Source of the DNA: Pseudoalteromonas sp. DL-6
GTDB lineage: Bacteria; Pseudomonadota; Gammaproteobacteria; Enterobacterales; Alteromonadaceae
NCBI RefSeq assembly: GCF_004328665.1
Contig: NZ_CP019771.1
Span: 558,001 to 622,000 of the forward strand
DNA: 64,000 nt
Reading direction: 5' to 3'
Shown here: piece after piece, positions 28,830-37,162 of the stretch
Layout of the letters: each line of letters begins with the position of its first letter
Numbering within the stretch: position 1 is the stretch's first letter
Notes under the pieces: generated by a model
Told to the model about the DNA's origin: nothing
Seen by the model: only the letters and a program-made list of their open reading frames with translations
Databases searched by the model: none
Translations under genes and position numbers: made by a program

Positions 28830-30557
28830 ATGCTAAAAAAAACAATCTTAGCTATTGCCTTAGCAGCCACCTCGCTGCCAAGCTTGGCCGACAGTAACAG
28901 CGATTTAAAAACCATTATTGATAACCACTGGCAAAACGCCAAAGCTGAAAAAATATTTTTTAGAACCGATCCAGACGGTTGGAAACCAAACGGCACATTA
29001 CCAAATTGGAGCGAGCAAGCCGTTGCTAAGCGCCAAGCTTATAACAACAGCGTACTAAAAAGCCTAGCCAGCATTGACCCAAAAACACTCAACAACGAGC
29101 AGCTAATGAACTACCGCTTATTTAAATATGAGCGAGAAACAGAGCAACAAAGCTACCTTTACCAAGATAAATACTTCCCGGTTAATTTTTTAAGTGGCTG
29201 GCATACTTACTTTGCAGAAGCGCCGGCTAACATGGCCTTTTTAACCATTGATGATTACAACGCCTTTTTAGTGAGCCTGAGTGATTACCCGCGCTTTAAT
29301 CAGCAAAATATTGATTTAATGAAGCAAGGTATAAAAACAGGGTTTACTCATTATTGTAAAACCTTTGAAAATTACAGCCAAAGCATTAGCGCGCACATAG
29401 TTAAAAACCCCGAAAATAGCGCCCTTTACGAGCCCTTTACGCGTATACCTAGCACCTTTAATGCGGCGCAAAAAGCGAGCTTACAACAAAAAGCACAAGC
29501 GTTAATTGAAGAAAAAGTCGTGCCTGCTTACGAGCACTTTTACGACTTTTTTGAAAACGAATACATGCCACATTGTAGAGCGCAGCCGGGTATTGCAAGT
29601 ATAAAAGGTGGGCTTGATTACTACAATTACACCGTTAATTACTACACCACCACTAATGCTACTCCTAAACAAATTCATGAACTTGGTCTAAAAGAAGTGG
29701 CTCGCATTAAAGCACAAATGCAAGCCATTATTGATAGCGTTGGTTTTGAAGGCAGCTACAGCGACTTTTTAAAATTTTTAGCAACCGATGAGCAATTTTA
29801 CGCAAAAGACGCCCAAGACTTGCTAGAAAAAACCGCTTTTATAACGCAAAAAATGTATGGCAAACTCCCCACTTACTTTGGCCATTTACCGCGTAACACC
29901 TTTACTATAAAAGGCTCAGCGAGTCGTGGTGCGTTTTATATGCCACCGCCAGATAACCGCTCACCTGGCACTTACTTTTTAGCCTCAACACCTAAATTGC
30001 AGCCTTTATACAATTTAGAAGCACTTAGCCTGCACGAAGCTATTCCTGGGCATCATTTACAAAACGCCATTGCAATGGAGTTAGACGTTCCTGAATTTAG
30101 ACGCACACTGAGTCACTCGGCATTTGGCGAGGGCTGGGCACTTTATACAGAGCGTTTAGGTAAAGAAGCGGGCTTTTATCAAAGCCCATACAGTGACTTT
30201 GGTCGTTTAGGCTACGAAATGTGGCGCGCAGTGCGCTTAGTGGTCGATACCGGTATTCATGCCTTTGGCTGGAGCCGCCAAAAGGCGATTGATTACTTGG
30301 CTGATCATACCGCCTTGCCACAAAGCGCAGTAGAAGATCAAATAGACCGCTATATTTCTTGGCCAGGCCAAGCGCTGTCATACAAAATGGGCGAAATTAA
30401 AATACGCGAACTGCGTGCAAAAGCCGAAAAACAGCTAGGCGCACAATTTGATATACGCAGCTTTCACGACACCGTTATTGGCCAAGGTTCACTCCCTATG
30501 GCGGTACTTGAAGATGTAATTAACGACTGGATAGCACAGCAAAAATTAGCTATTTAA
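28830..30557 (+). CDS. Exported DUF885-family metallopeptidase-like protein
   Basis: A 575-residue protein from ATG 28830; an in-frame GTG at 28818 is an alternative start. The N-terminus (KKTILAIALAATSLPSLADS) is a Sec signal peptide with likely cleavage after SLA. The family signature is HEAIPGHHLQ with a downstream Glu region FGEGWALYTERLG, consistent with a zinc site of the HExxxH-like kind. DUF885 proteins are thought to be peptidases, with few characterised. It is flanked by terminators, so probably monocistronic and periplasmic. Substrate unknown. Confidence 0.85.
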   Translation: MLKKTILAIALAATSLPSLADSNSDLKTIIDNHWQNAKAEKIFFRTDPDGWKPNGTLPNWSEQAVAKRQAYNNSVLKSLASIDPKTLNNEQLMNYRLFKYERETEQQSYLYQDKYFPVNFLSGWHTYFAEAPANMAFLTIDDYNAFLVSLSDYPRFNQQNIDLMKQGIKTGFTHYCKTFENYSQSISAHIVKNPENSALYEPFTRIPSTFNAAQKASLQQKAQALIEEKVVPAYEHFYDFFENEYMPHCRAQPGIASIKGGLDYYNYTVNYYTTTNATPKQIHELGLKEVARIKAQMQAIIDSVGFEGSYSDFLKFLATDEQFYAKDAQDLLEKTAFITQKMYGKLPTYFGHLPRNTFTIKGSASRGAFYMPPPDNRSPGTYFLASTPKLQPLYNLEALSLHEAIPGHHLQNAIAMELDVPEFRRTLSHSAFGEGWALYTERLGKEAGFYQSPYSDFGRLGYEMWRAVRLVVDTGIHAFGWSRQKAIDYLADHTALPQSAVEDQIDRYISWPGQALSYKMGEIKIRELRAKAEKQLGAQFDIRSFHDTVIGQGSLPMAVLEDVINDWIAQQKLAI

Positions 30558-30578
30558 GATACAACGGAAACAAATTGA

Positions 30579-30605
30579 GAGGCGGTATTATTATCGCCTC
30601 TTTTT
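30579..30605 (+). terminator. Terminator after the DUF885 gene
   Basis: GAGGCG (30579-30584) pairs with CGCCTC (30595-30600) and five Ts follow directly. Confidence 0.75.
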
Positions 30606-30688
30606 AAAGCCCTATTAAACACCTCAAAACTAATCCCTGCTCGCTTTTGCTTCGTAAAATAAATGATTTTAAAAACCAGAGCATAAGT

Positions 30689-31999
30689 ATGAAAAAACGT
30701 ATTCTGTATTGGCTGCAAAATGATTTGCGCATTGACGACAACCCCATACTCAATGATTTATCACAACAACAATGTGAGTTGGACCTGGTCTTTGTGATTA
30801 ACCCTGCTTGGTTTAAAAACAATAACTATCAACAAAAACCCTATGGTGTCCACAAACAACGCTTTTTAATGCAAAGCCTATATGAGCTACAGGAGTCTGT
30901 TTTAGGGCTTGGCCAAACTTTACATATTATTGAAGGCGATCCACTTGAGGTATTAACACAGCGTATTAATGAGCTTAGCATTGACGAAGTTGTATATAGC
31001 CAGCAAATAGGTCTATATGAACAGCGCCAAATGAGTGCTCTTAAGTCAAAATGCACTACTTTGGTATTTAAATCTGTGATGCAAGATACCTTATATCAAC
31101 AACAGCAACTGCCCTTTGAACTAGCTAATTTACCAACCGGCTTTACTCCTTTTAGAAAAAAAATTGAAGCGGCAGAGATTAGTTTAACCACACATACATT
31201 TTCAGCAGCAAGATTGCCTCCACCTATTATACTTTGCGCAAAACAACCGATAGAAAAGCCAGCAACAGGGAATACACAATTACTTGGTGGGCATCAGGCT
31301 GCGCTTGAGCACTGCCTCAACTATTTTTCATCCCCACTACCGAGTAGCTATAAAATCACTCGTAATGAGTTAGATGGCTTTGATAACTCTACAAAATTTA
31401 GTAGCTGGCTGGCTTTTGGTTGTATTAGTGCCAAGCAAATTTTTTGTGCAGTAGATGCTTATGAAGCGCAGCATGGAGCAAACGAGTCAACTTACTGGAT
31501 CAAGTTTGAATTGCTCTGGCGTGAGTATTTTAAGTGGCATGCAATTAATGTTAAGCATCAGTTATTTACCTTTAAAGGTAAGAAACAAAGCTCGCCACTC
31601 ACCACGTTTAGCCCGAATCGTTTTGCTAAATGGTGCCAAGGCAGTACACCTTACCCGTTAGTTAATGCCATTATGAAAGAGCTTAACGCAACTGGCTTTA
31701 TTAGCAATCGCTCAAGACAAATCGTTGCTAGCTGTTTAGTAAACGAACTACAACTAGACTGGCGCTATGGTGCGGCTTACTTTGAGCAACAGTTAATCGA
31801 TTACGATGTGGCGTCGAATTGGGGTAATTGGCAATATATTGCTGGAGTTGGTGTAGATCCGCGCGGCGGACGTCACTTTAATTTGCAAAAACAAACCCAG
31901 CAATATGATCCGCACGGTGAATACATTGCCAAGTGGCAGGGAAATGAGCACTGCGATGCTCAATTAGATGACTTAGACGCCGCTGATTGGCCAGTGTAA
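30689..31999 (+). CDS. DASH-type cryptochrome / photolyase-like flavoprotein
   Basis: A 436-residue protein from ATG 30689 (KKRILYWLQNDLRIDDNP). The upstream in-frame ATG at 30647 would add a segment that does not match the family. The N-terminal antenna-binding domain begins with WLQNDLRIDDNP. The FAD domain contains YWIKFELLWREYFKW, GFISNRSRQIVASCLVNEL and the DASH signature GNWQYIAGVGVDPRGGRHFN, then YDPHGEYIAKW. DASH proteins repair pyrimidine dimers in single-stranded DNA or act as photoreceptors. At 436 residues it is typical. No light-sensing partner is adjacent. Confidence 0.92.
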   Translation: MKKRILYWLQNDLRIDDNPILNDLSQQQCELDLVFVINPAWFKNNNYQQKPYGVHKQRFLMQSLYELQESVLGLGQTLHIIEGDPLEVLTQRINELSIDEVVYSQQIGLYEQRQMSALKSKCTTLVFKSVMQDTLYQQQQLPFELANLPTGFTPFRKKIEAAEISLTTHTFSAARLPPPIILCAKQPIEKPATGNTQLLGGHQAALEHCLNYFSSPLPSSYKITRNELDGFDNSTKFSSWLAFGCISAKQIFCAVDAYEAQHGANESTYWIKFELLWREYFKWHAINVKHQLFTFKGKKQSSPLTTFSPNRFAKWCQGSTPYPLVNAIMKELNATGFISNRSRQIVASCLVNELQLDWRYGAAYFEQQLIDYDVASNWGNWQYIAGVGVDPRGGRHFNLQKQTQQYDPHGEYIAKWQGNEHCDAQLDDLDAADWPV

Positions 32000-32039
32000 T
32001 AATAAAACCTCGAACATAATACTGGCTAGCTGACTCTCG

Positions 32040-32498
32040 TTATAAGCCCAAGGTTAAATCTTGGGCGAGAGTGCCGCTGGGTTTTTCTACTACGCGGTTA
32101 ACTTCAACCCCGTTATGCTTAACAATAAAAGTGGGGGTATATTGTAAGTCATGCGCTAGAGCAATACCTGCCTCATCACGTTTATCATAACCGACTGTAA
32201 CAAAGGTTATTTTCGAAAGTTTAACCTTAGACTCATCGAGTAACTTTATTAATCGAGGTACTTCACGGGCACTGTCATGACACCACGTACCTAAAAGCAC
32301 TAACACCTCTTTACCTGCTAGTTTTTGCATCAATGCAACGTCTTGCGGTGTGGGTGGAAATGTTTGGTATTGCTTAGCAAATTTATCGTGTTCGCTTAAT
32401 AAACGCTTAGCAGTAATAGCGTCCGAGTGTGGTTTGAGCGTTGCATTCAATGCCAGTGGTAAACTCAACATTAAAAGTAAAATTAATTGTTTAAACAT
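32040..32498 (-). CDS. Exported thioredoxin-like protein with monothiol CHDS motif
   Basis: A 152-residue protein when started at ATG 32498, which gives a clean signal peptide (FKQLILLLMLSLPLALNA). The thioredoxin fold is indicated by VLVLLGTWCHDSAREVPRL and the cis-Pro in YTPTF. The active site reads Cys73-His-Asp-Ser76, so the resolving Cys is missing. It therefore cannot form the usual intramolecular disulfide and may be a monothiol reductant, trap or chaperone in the periplasm. The gene is convergent with the cryptochrome gene. An upstream ATG at 32519 is possible, with no better ribosome site. Confidence 0.78.
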   Translation of the reverse strand: MFKQLILLLMLSLPLALNATLKPHSDAITAKRLLSEHDKFAKQYQTFPPTPQDVALMQKLAGKEVLVLLGTWCHDSAREVPRLIKLLDESKVKLSKITFVTVGYDKRDEAGIALAHDLQYTPTFIVKHNGVEVNRVVEKPSGTLAQDLTLGL

Positions 32499-32559
32499 AA
32501 TCTTATACTTAAAAAGCATTTTAGCTACTATACCCATAATCGAATTTAAGTGAATACAT

Positions 32560-34515
32560 TTACTTACTTTTGTCCATAAAATTATTCACCTGAGATAAAA
32601 CAGCTAAATACTCACGTTTGGCTTCTTTGTTTTGTTCTAATTTATCTAAGTCACCGATTAACGTCACTAATTGCGTATGTGAATAACTCGATGTTGTTCT
32701 AAACTCGTTTGTCGCCCCCACACCACTGAGTCGTTTTCTTTCATCCATACTATGACTATCTTCATTTTTCTCAAGCCAAATATCGTTAATAAGGCGAATA
32801 TTACTCTCACTGGTGGTGGTTTCTTTCAATTCTTTTTTTAGCTCGTATTGAGATATTTCGGGATTAAACTGATACACTTTTTTATCTACATCCACCTCAT
32901 GAGCCTGATCAAGGGCAACCAATTCGTTATTTTTTACAGCGGTACCAATAGTGTAATTTTCTTGTTTATCATAATAATCAGGGGGGATGTCTGAGCGGTT
33001 ACCTTCTTCATAATTAAAACGCGTGCTCGCCGTTTTATCTTGAGTGACCCCAGTTAACCCTGCTGATTTTTGGTGTTCTGTATTTTGACTCAGCTTTGTG
33101 GTGCTTGTTGCTATGTAATCTCCCTGATCCATTGCAAAAGAGAATTTTGCATCAAAATCAGCTAACTTAGAAATCCCATCGCCTAAGGAATTTTTATCAC
33201 TGCTTCCTAGCCCTTGGTAGCGTGGATCTTTGGTGATCATATTGTCAACTAAATTAGCGACAAGCTCGCGTCCATTAGTAAACTGCTTTGTAGCAACCGA
33301 CTCAATTTCACTATAGCGTTCAGCGGCTGATGACATACTACTAAACGCACTTTTAAATACAGCCAGCCCTTGTCTCATCACTTCGTCACTTTTGTGGCCA
33401 AACGCAGAGCGTGTACTTTTCTCAGAGCTATTGAGCAGGCTATCTTCTAAGCTTTTATCGAGCGCTTTTATGTATTGTTGCATTTGGCTTTTGTCTTGAG
33501 CGCCAATGGTTGACATATCAAGCGAAAAATCAATATTGTTTTGTCCGTTTACCGATTCAAACTCCAGTATTTGCTGCTCAGAATCCTCATCAAGGGTATA
33601 ACTTAAATTAAGCTCATTATCTGTTCCAAGGAGCGCTCCATCAGCATCGGCTGTATTTCCCTCTGACGTTGAAAAATACAAATCAAAACCCGAAAGTTCT
33701 TTATTATCAAAATTGCTCAGAAAACTTAAATCTAAATCAGCTTGGTTTGCGGGTACGTAACGACTGTAAGCGCTTTGTTTAGCCTTAAAAAATTCATCCG
33801 CCATTTCGCCAACACCAGAAAGTACTTGCGTTAATGCTTGGTGTTCAGACTCTGATAAGTCGCCATCCACTTCATAACTTACACTAAATTCGTCAGTGGT
33901 TTCGCCGCTTTCTTCATCGTAACCTTGTGCAGAATGAAAGGTGATTTTAATAACATCACCCTCTTTGGTTTTTACCGAAAGCTCAAATCCATAGTTATCA
34001 TCGTCTTCAAATCGCTCGCGATTAAAGCTTTCCATGAAAGGGTTAAGTGAGCGTTCAACACGCTGTTGGCTAGATGCTAAAAATGTTTTTTGATTAAATC
34101 CCAGTTGCCCCAAGTTTGATAAAATATCGCTAGTGTTGGCATAAGCACCTTGGATATTTTTTACCGAAGAATTTAAGCGCTCAATTAACTGATCACTGCG
34201 TTCGTTTTTTAATAAGCCCTCTTGCTGAGAGCTTATTACCGTACGTAGTGCAACCTCTTCACTAGAGAGCTTATAATTTGAGCCACTGGGTGTGCTGGAA
34301 ATCGTGAGTAACGAGGATAATTGCTGATTAAGTATTTCATCGACTTGTTGGTCACTAAACTGACTGAGCATTTCATCAGTGATTGTTGCCGAACTTGGCG
34401 CTAAGTGAGCACGCGATTGCAAGCCTGTGGGCACAGTGGTTTGGTTTGAATTATTGACCGATTGGGCAAGCAACGCATTTAAGTTAGCATAATTGCCTTG
34501 TAGTTTATTAACCAT
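32560..34515 (-). CDS. Large Ser/Asp/Gln-rich protein of unknown function
   Basis: I do not recognise this 651-residue protein. It has no signal peptide and no membrane segments, contains no Cys, and is rich in Ser, Asp, Glu, Gln and Asn. Residues about 165-240 look like a compact beta domain (YGFELSVKTKEGDVIKITF, then FSVSYEVDGDLSESEHQAL), followed by an Asp/Glu-rich region and helical segments to the C-terminus (LDKLEQNKEAKREYLAVL). The pattern GELSVKT...GDxIxI recalls uncharacterised proteins of Shewanella and Pseudoalteromonas. It is alone between the thioredoxin-like and LysR genes. Roles in motility or secretion would be guesses. Confidence 0.7.
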   Translation of the reverse strand: MVNKLQGNYANLNALLAQSVNNSNQTTVPTGLQSRAHLAPSSATITDEMLSQFSDQQVDEILNQQLSSLLTISSTPSGSNYKLSSEEVALRTVISSQQEGLLKNERSDQLIERLNSSVKNIQGAYANTSDILSNLGQLGFNQKTFLASSQQRVERSLNPFMESFNRERFEDDDNYGFELSVKTKEGDVIKITFHSAQGYDEESGETTDEFSVSYEVDGDLSESEHQALTQVLSGVGEMADEFFKAKQSAYSRYVPANQADLDLSFLSNFDNKELSGFDLYFSTSEGNTADADGALLGTDNELNLSYTLDEDSEQQILEFESVNGQNNIDFSLDMSTIGAQDKSQMQQYIKALDKSLEDSLLNSSEKSTRSAFGHKSDEVMRQGLAVFKSAFSSMSSAAERYSEIESVATKQFTNGRELVANLVDNMITKDPRYQGLGSSDKNSLGDGISKLADFDAKFSFAMDQGDYIATSTTKLSQNTEHQKSAGLTGVTQDKTASTRFNYEEGNRSDIPPDYYDKQENYTIGTAVKNNELVALDQAHEVDVDKKVYQFNPEISQYELKKELKETTTSESNIRLINDIWLEKNEDSHSMDERKRLSGVGATNEFRTTSSYSHTQLVTLIGDLDKLEQNKEAKREYLAVLSQVNNFMDKSK

Positions 34516-34618
34516 GATTATCCTTAATCTTCAGTACAATGACTTATTGTATCGGCCATTTAGCACAGAACTTTAAGGTTAATAATTCAACAGACACAAA
34601 AAAATACCTTAAAAGTAA

Positions 34619-35497
34619 TTAGCAGGTTTTGGCAAGCAGTGACTTTAATATGTCTGGTACAAACTTGCGCTGCGCGGTAATGGCATAAAAATGCTCAAAC
34701 GCATCGGGTAAACGCTGATACTCAACCAGTATTCCTTGTTCTATTTCATCTTTTACTACAACTGATGGTAACACCGATAGTGCACCACTATCACGAGCAA
34801 GTAATCGCAGCATAGCCATATCATCAGCCTCCGCTTTTATTTTTGGCTGATACTGCCAACGAGCACACAAAGCATTAAATGAGTCTCTGATAGCTGAGGT
34901 TTTAGCGGGTAACACCCATTGTGCATCCGTGTAACCTGCTGGAAATTGGCCACGTATTTTTTTATCAGCGGGGCCAACTATAGCTAATGGCTGACGAGAT
35001 ACCAACTGACTTTGCCAAAGCTGATCGTAGTGCTCAAGCCCGATGGGTTTATTGGTTAAAACTAAATCCAATTCATGTTCTGCCAAGCCATTTAACAGCC
35101 CATCCATACGCCCTGCAGTCAGAGAGAATCGTACTTCGTCATTGCTCATTAAGGGATTTATAAACTCTTCGATAAAGTTTCGAGAGAGTGTATTAAGCAC
35201 TCCGATTGATAAATGCTGGGTTTGCGAAATCACTCCTTTATGAATAAAAGAAGATAACTCCTCACCTTTAGTAAATATATCATTGGCGTACATTTGCACC
35301 CGCTTTCCCATATCGGTTAATGCGAGTGTGCGGCCTTTTCGTTCAAATAACTCAATATTAATGGTGTGCTCTAATTGTTTTATTTGCGTAGAGAGCGCTG
35401 ACTGAGACAAATGCAGCTCTTTCGCTGCTTGGGTTAAGTTACCAATGCGAGCAACAGACCAAAAATAATATAAGTGATGATAATTTAAACGGCTCAT
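34619..35497 (-). CDS. LysR-family regulator (NhaR-like) divergent from the dab operon
   Basis: A 292-residue LysR protein. The winged helix at residues about 4-62 (NYHHLYYFWSVARIGNLTQA, LSQSALSTQIKQLE) is closest in wording to NhaR-type regulators of Na+/H+ antiporters. The C-terminal periplasmic-binding-like effector domain is complete. It is divergent from dabB across 96 bp, the typical layout for a LysR protein controlling its neighbour, and that gap contains a GTTCT-N7-AGAAC dyad. Control by CO2/bicarbonate, pH or Na+ is a reasonable guess. Direct activation of dab is inferred from orientation only. Confidence 0.88.
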   Translation of the reverse strand: MSRLNYHHLYYFWSVARIGNLTQAAKELHLSQSALSTQIKQLEHTINIELFERKGRTLALTDMGKRVQMYANDIFTKGEELSSFIHKGVISQTQHLSIGVLNTLSRNFIEEFINPLMSNDEVRFSLTAGRMDGLLNGLAEHELDLVLTNKPIGLEHYDQLWQSQLVSRQPLAIVGPADKKIRGQFPAGYTDAQWVLPAKTSAIRDSFNALCARWQYQPKIKAEADDMAMLRLLARDSGALSVLPSVVVKDEIEQGILVEYQRLPDAFEHFYAITAQRKFVPDILKSLLAKTC

Positions 35498-35501
35498 TAT
35501 T

Positions 35502-35518
35502 GTTCTCTTTTATAGAAC
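35502..35518. promoter_or_regulatory. Candidate LysR operator between the regulator and dabB
   Basis: GTTCT (35502-35506) and AGAAC (35514-35518) form a 5-bp dyad with a 7-bp spacer, starting 5 bp from the LysR start codon. Its size and place fit an autoregulatory LysR recognition site. Confidence 0.4.
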
Positions 35519-35593
35519 GTTTATATGCATTATATCTATTTTTATTTAGTTATCTAGTTTGCCATACTTTGCTCACTAAATAAGGAGCACTAA

Positions 35594-37162
35594 ATGAGTG
35601 AGTATATTATTTCGTTGTTACTGCTAATAATGCCTTTAAGCACATTTATAGCAGCATGGTTAATTGGCCAACGATCGCGCGCTTCAAATGGTCATGTACT
35701 GTTTAAAGTAATGATATTTAATAGCCTTGCATTTATAACAACCATTACGCTTCATCAAATTTATGCTTTTGATTTACTCAGTTTCTTATCGCTGACCATG
35801 ACCCGAATTATTATGCTGGGGCTTATATTATTTATCACGCTGATATTGATTCGCTTTTGTAAGCACTATATGCAAGGTGAGCCACGCGTAAACTACTTTT
35901 GGCGATGGCTATTACTAACCATCACAGCCGTATTAGTTGTGGTTATGAGCAACCACTTAGCGCTATTTTGGCTAGGTTGGGTGGCGATAAGTTTAGCACT
36001 ACATAAACTTCTAATGTTTTACCCTGAGCGTCCACGAGCGGTACTCGCCGCCCATAAAAAATTTATTGTGGCACGTGTTGCCGAATCCTTATTACTAATT
36101 GCATTTGGTATTTTGTGGTTCACTCACAATAGTCTGTACATAAGTGATATAACCGCCTTTTATCACACCACCACACAACCATTGTCTTTTGCAGAGCAAG
36201 TCGCCGCTTTTTTAATTGCCTTTGCGGCTTTAATAAAATGCGCTCAACTCCCAATACACGGCTGGCTAATTAAAGTGGTTGAAGTACCCACACCAGTGAG
36301 CGCTTTATTACATGCCGGAGTCATTAATTTAGGAGGCTTTTTATTAATTTTATTTGCGCCTTTGTTTATTCAAGCTAGCGCAGCACAATGGTTAATTTTA
36401 ATTGTTGCTGGCTTAACTACAGTGATCAGCGCATTAATAATGACCACCCGAATAAGCGTTAAAGTTCGGCTTGCTTGGTCTACTAGTGCGCAAATGGGGT
36501 TGATGCTGGTAGAGTGTGCGCTGGGGTTATTTGAACTGGCTCTGCTTCACCTTGTTACCCATTCGACTTATAAAGCTTTCGCATTTTTAAACTCAGGTAA
36601 TGGCGTAAATGAAGATCTTATCCGCCGCCATATTCCAAAACAATCACCCACATGCTTTGCTTGGTTAACAGGTGCGTTAATTTCAATAATAATAGTTGGC
36701 GCAGCATGGGTTATTAGCTCTTATCAGGGAGCGGTAAGTATTTGGTTGCTTTTAGCATCAGCATTAACCATTTTGCTTGCTAATCAGCATGGTACGGCTA
36801 CTGCAAAAACACGTAGTAAAAAACTGTTAATTGCACTATTGGTGGTCTTTAGCTATGTGGCAGCTAAAAATATCTTTGCGTTTGCACTTCCCCTTGAGCA
36901 GTGGCGTGAACCTGCATTTAGCTTAGCCGACAGTTGGGTAATAGCCCTTATTTTAACCTTAATGATAGCAAGCTACTGTTTGCGCTATCAATCTTGGCGC
37001 CCTCAGGTTAAATCACTGTCTACTTTATTATTTGCAGGCTTGTATTTAGATGAGTGGTTTACACGACTAACACTAAAAATATGGCCGATAAATTTGCCTA
37101 ATAATGGCCACACTGATTTAAAAAATCATGCCGCTGGGATCACTATTGAGGAATCAAAATGA
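35594..37162 (+). CDS. dabB: DabB, NuoL/MrpA-like membrane subunit of the inorganic-carbon accumulation complex
   Basis: A 522-residue polytopic protein with about 14 hydrophobic segments of the proton-conducting antiporter family. The core motif is visible: FAALIKCAQLPIHGWLIKVVEVPTPVSALLHAGVINLGGF, containing the key Lys and the PTPVSALLHA signature shared with NuoL. In DAB complexes DabB conducts cations to drive DabA, which converts CO2 to bicarbonate vectorially. It has a good AAGGAG ribosome site and its last codons overlap dabA by 4 bp (ATGA). The pairing with dabA makes this not a stray NADH-dehydrogenase subunit. Confidence 0.92.
   Translation: MSEYIISLLLLIMPLSTFIAAWLIGQRSRASNGHVLFKVMIFNSLAFITTITLHQIYAFDLLSFLSLTMTRIIMLGLILFITLILIRFCKHYMQGEPRVNYFWRWLLLTITAVLVVVMSNHLALFWLGWVAISLALHKLLMFYPERPRAVLAAHKKFIVARVAESLLLIAFGILWFTHNSLYISDITAFYHTTTQPLSFAEQVAAFLIAFAALIKCAQLPIHGWLIKVVEVPTPVSALLHAGVINLGGFLLILFAPLFIQASAAQWLILIVAGLTTVISALIMTTRISVKVRLAWSTSAQMGLMLVECALGLFELALLHLVTHSTYKAFAFLNSGNGVNEDLIRRHIPKQSPTCFAWLTGALISIIIVGAAWVISSYQGAVSIWLLLASALTILLANQHGTATAKTRSKKLLIALLVVFSYVAAKNIFAFALPLEQWREPAFSLADSWVIALILTLMIASYCLRYQSWRPQVKSLSTLLFAGLYLDEWFTRLTLKIWPINLPNNGHTDLKNHAAGITIEESK

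Noticed and set aside
32033..32072. GCCCAAG/CTTGGGC hairpin spanning the 3' end of the thioredoxin-like gene
   Set aside because: Most of the stem is coding sequence and there is no T-run on either strand, so I cannot support a terminator.
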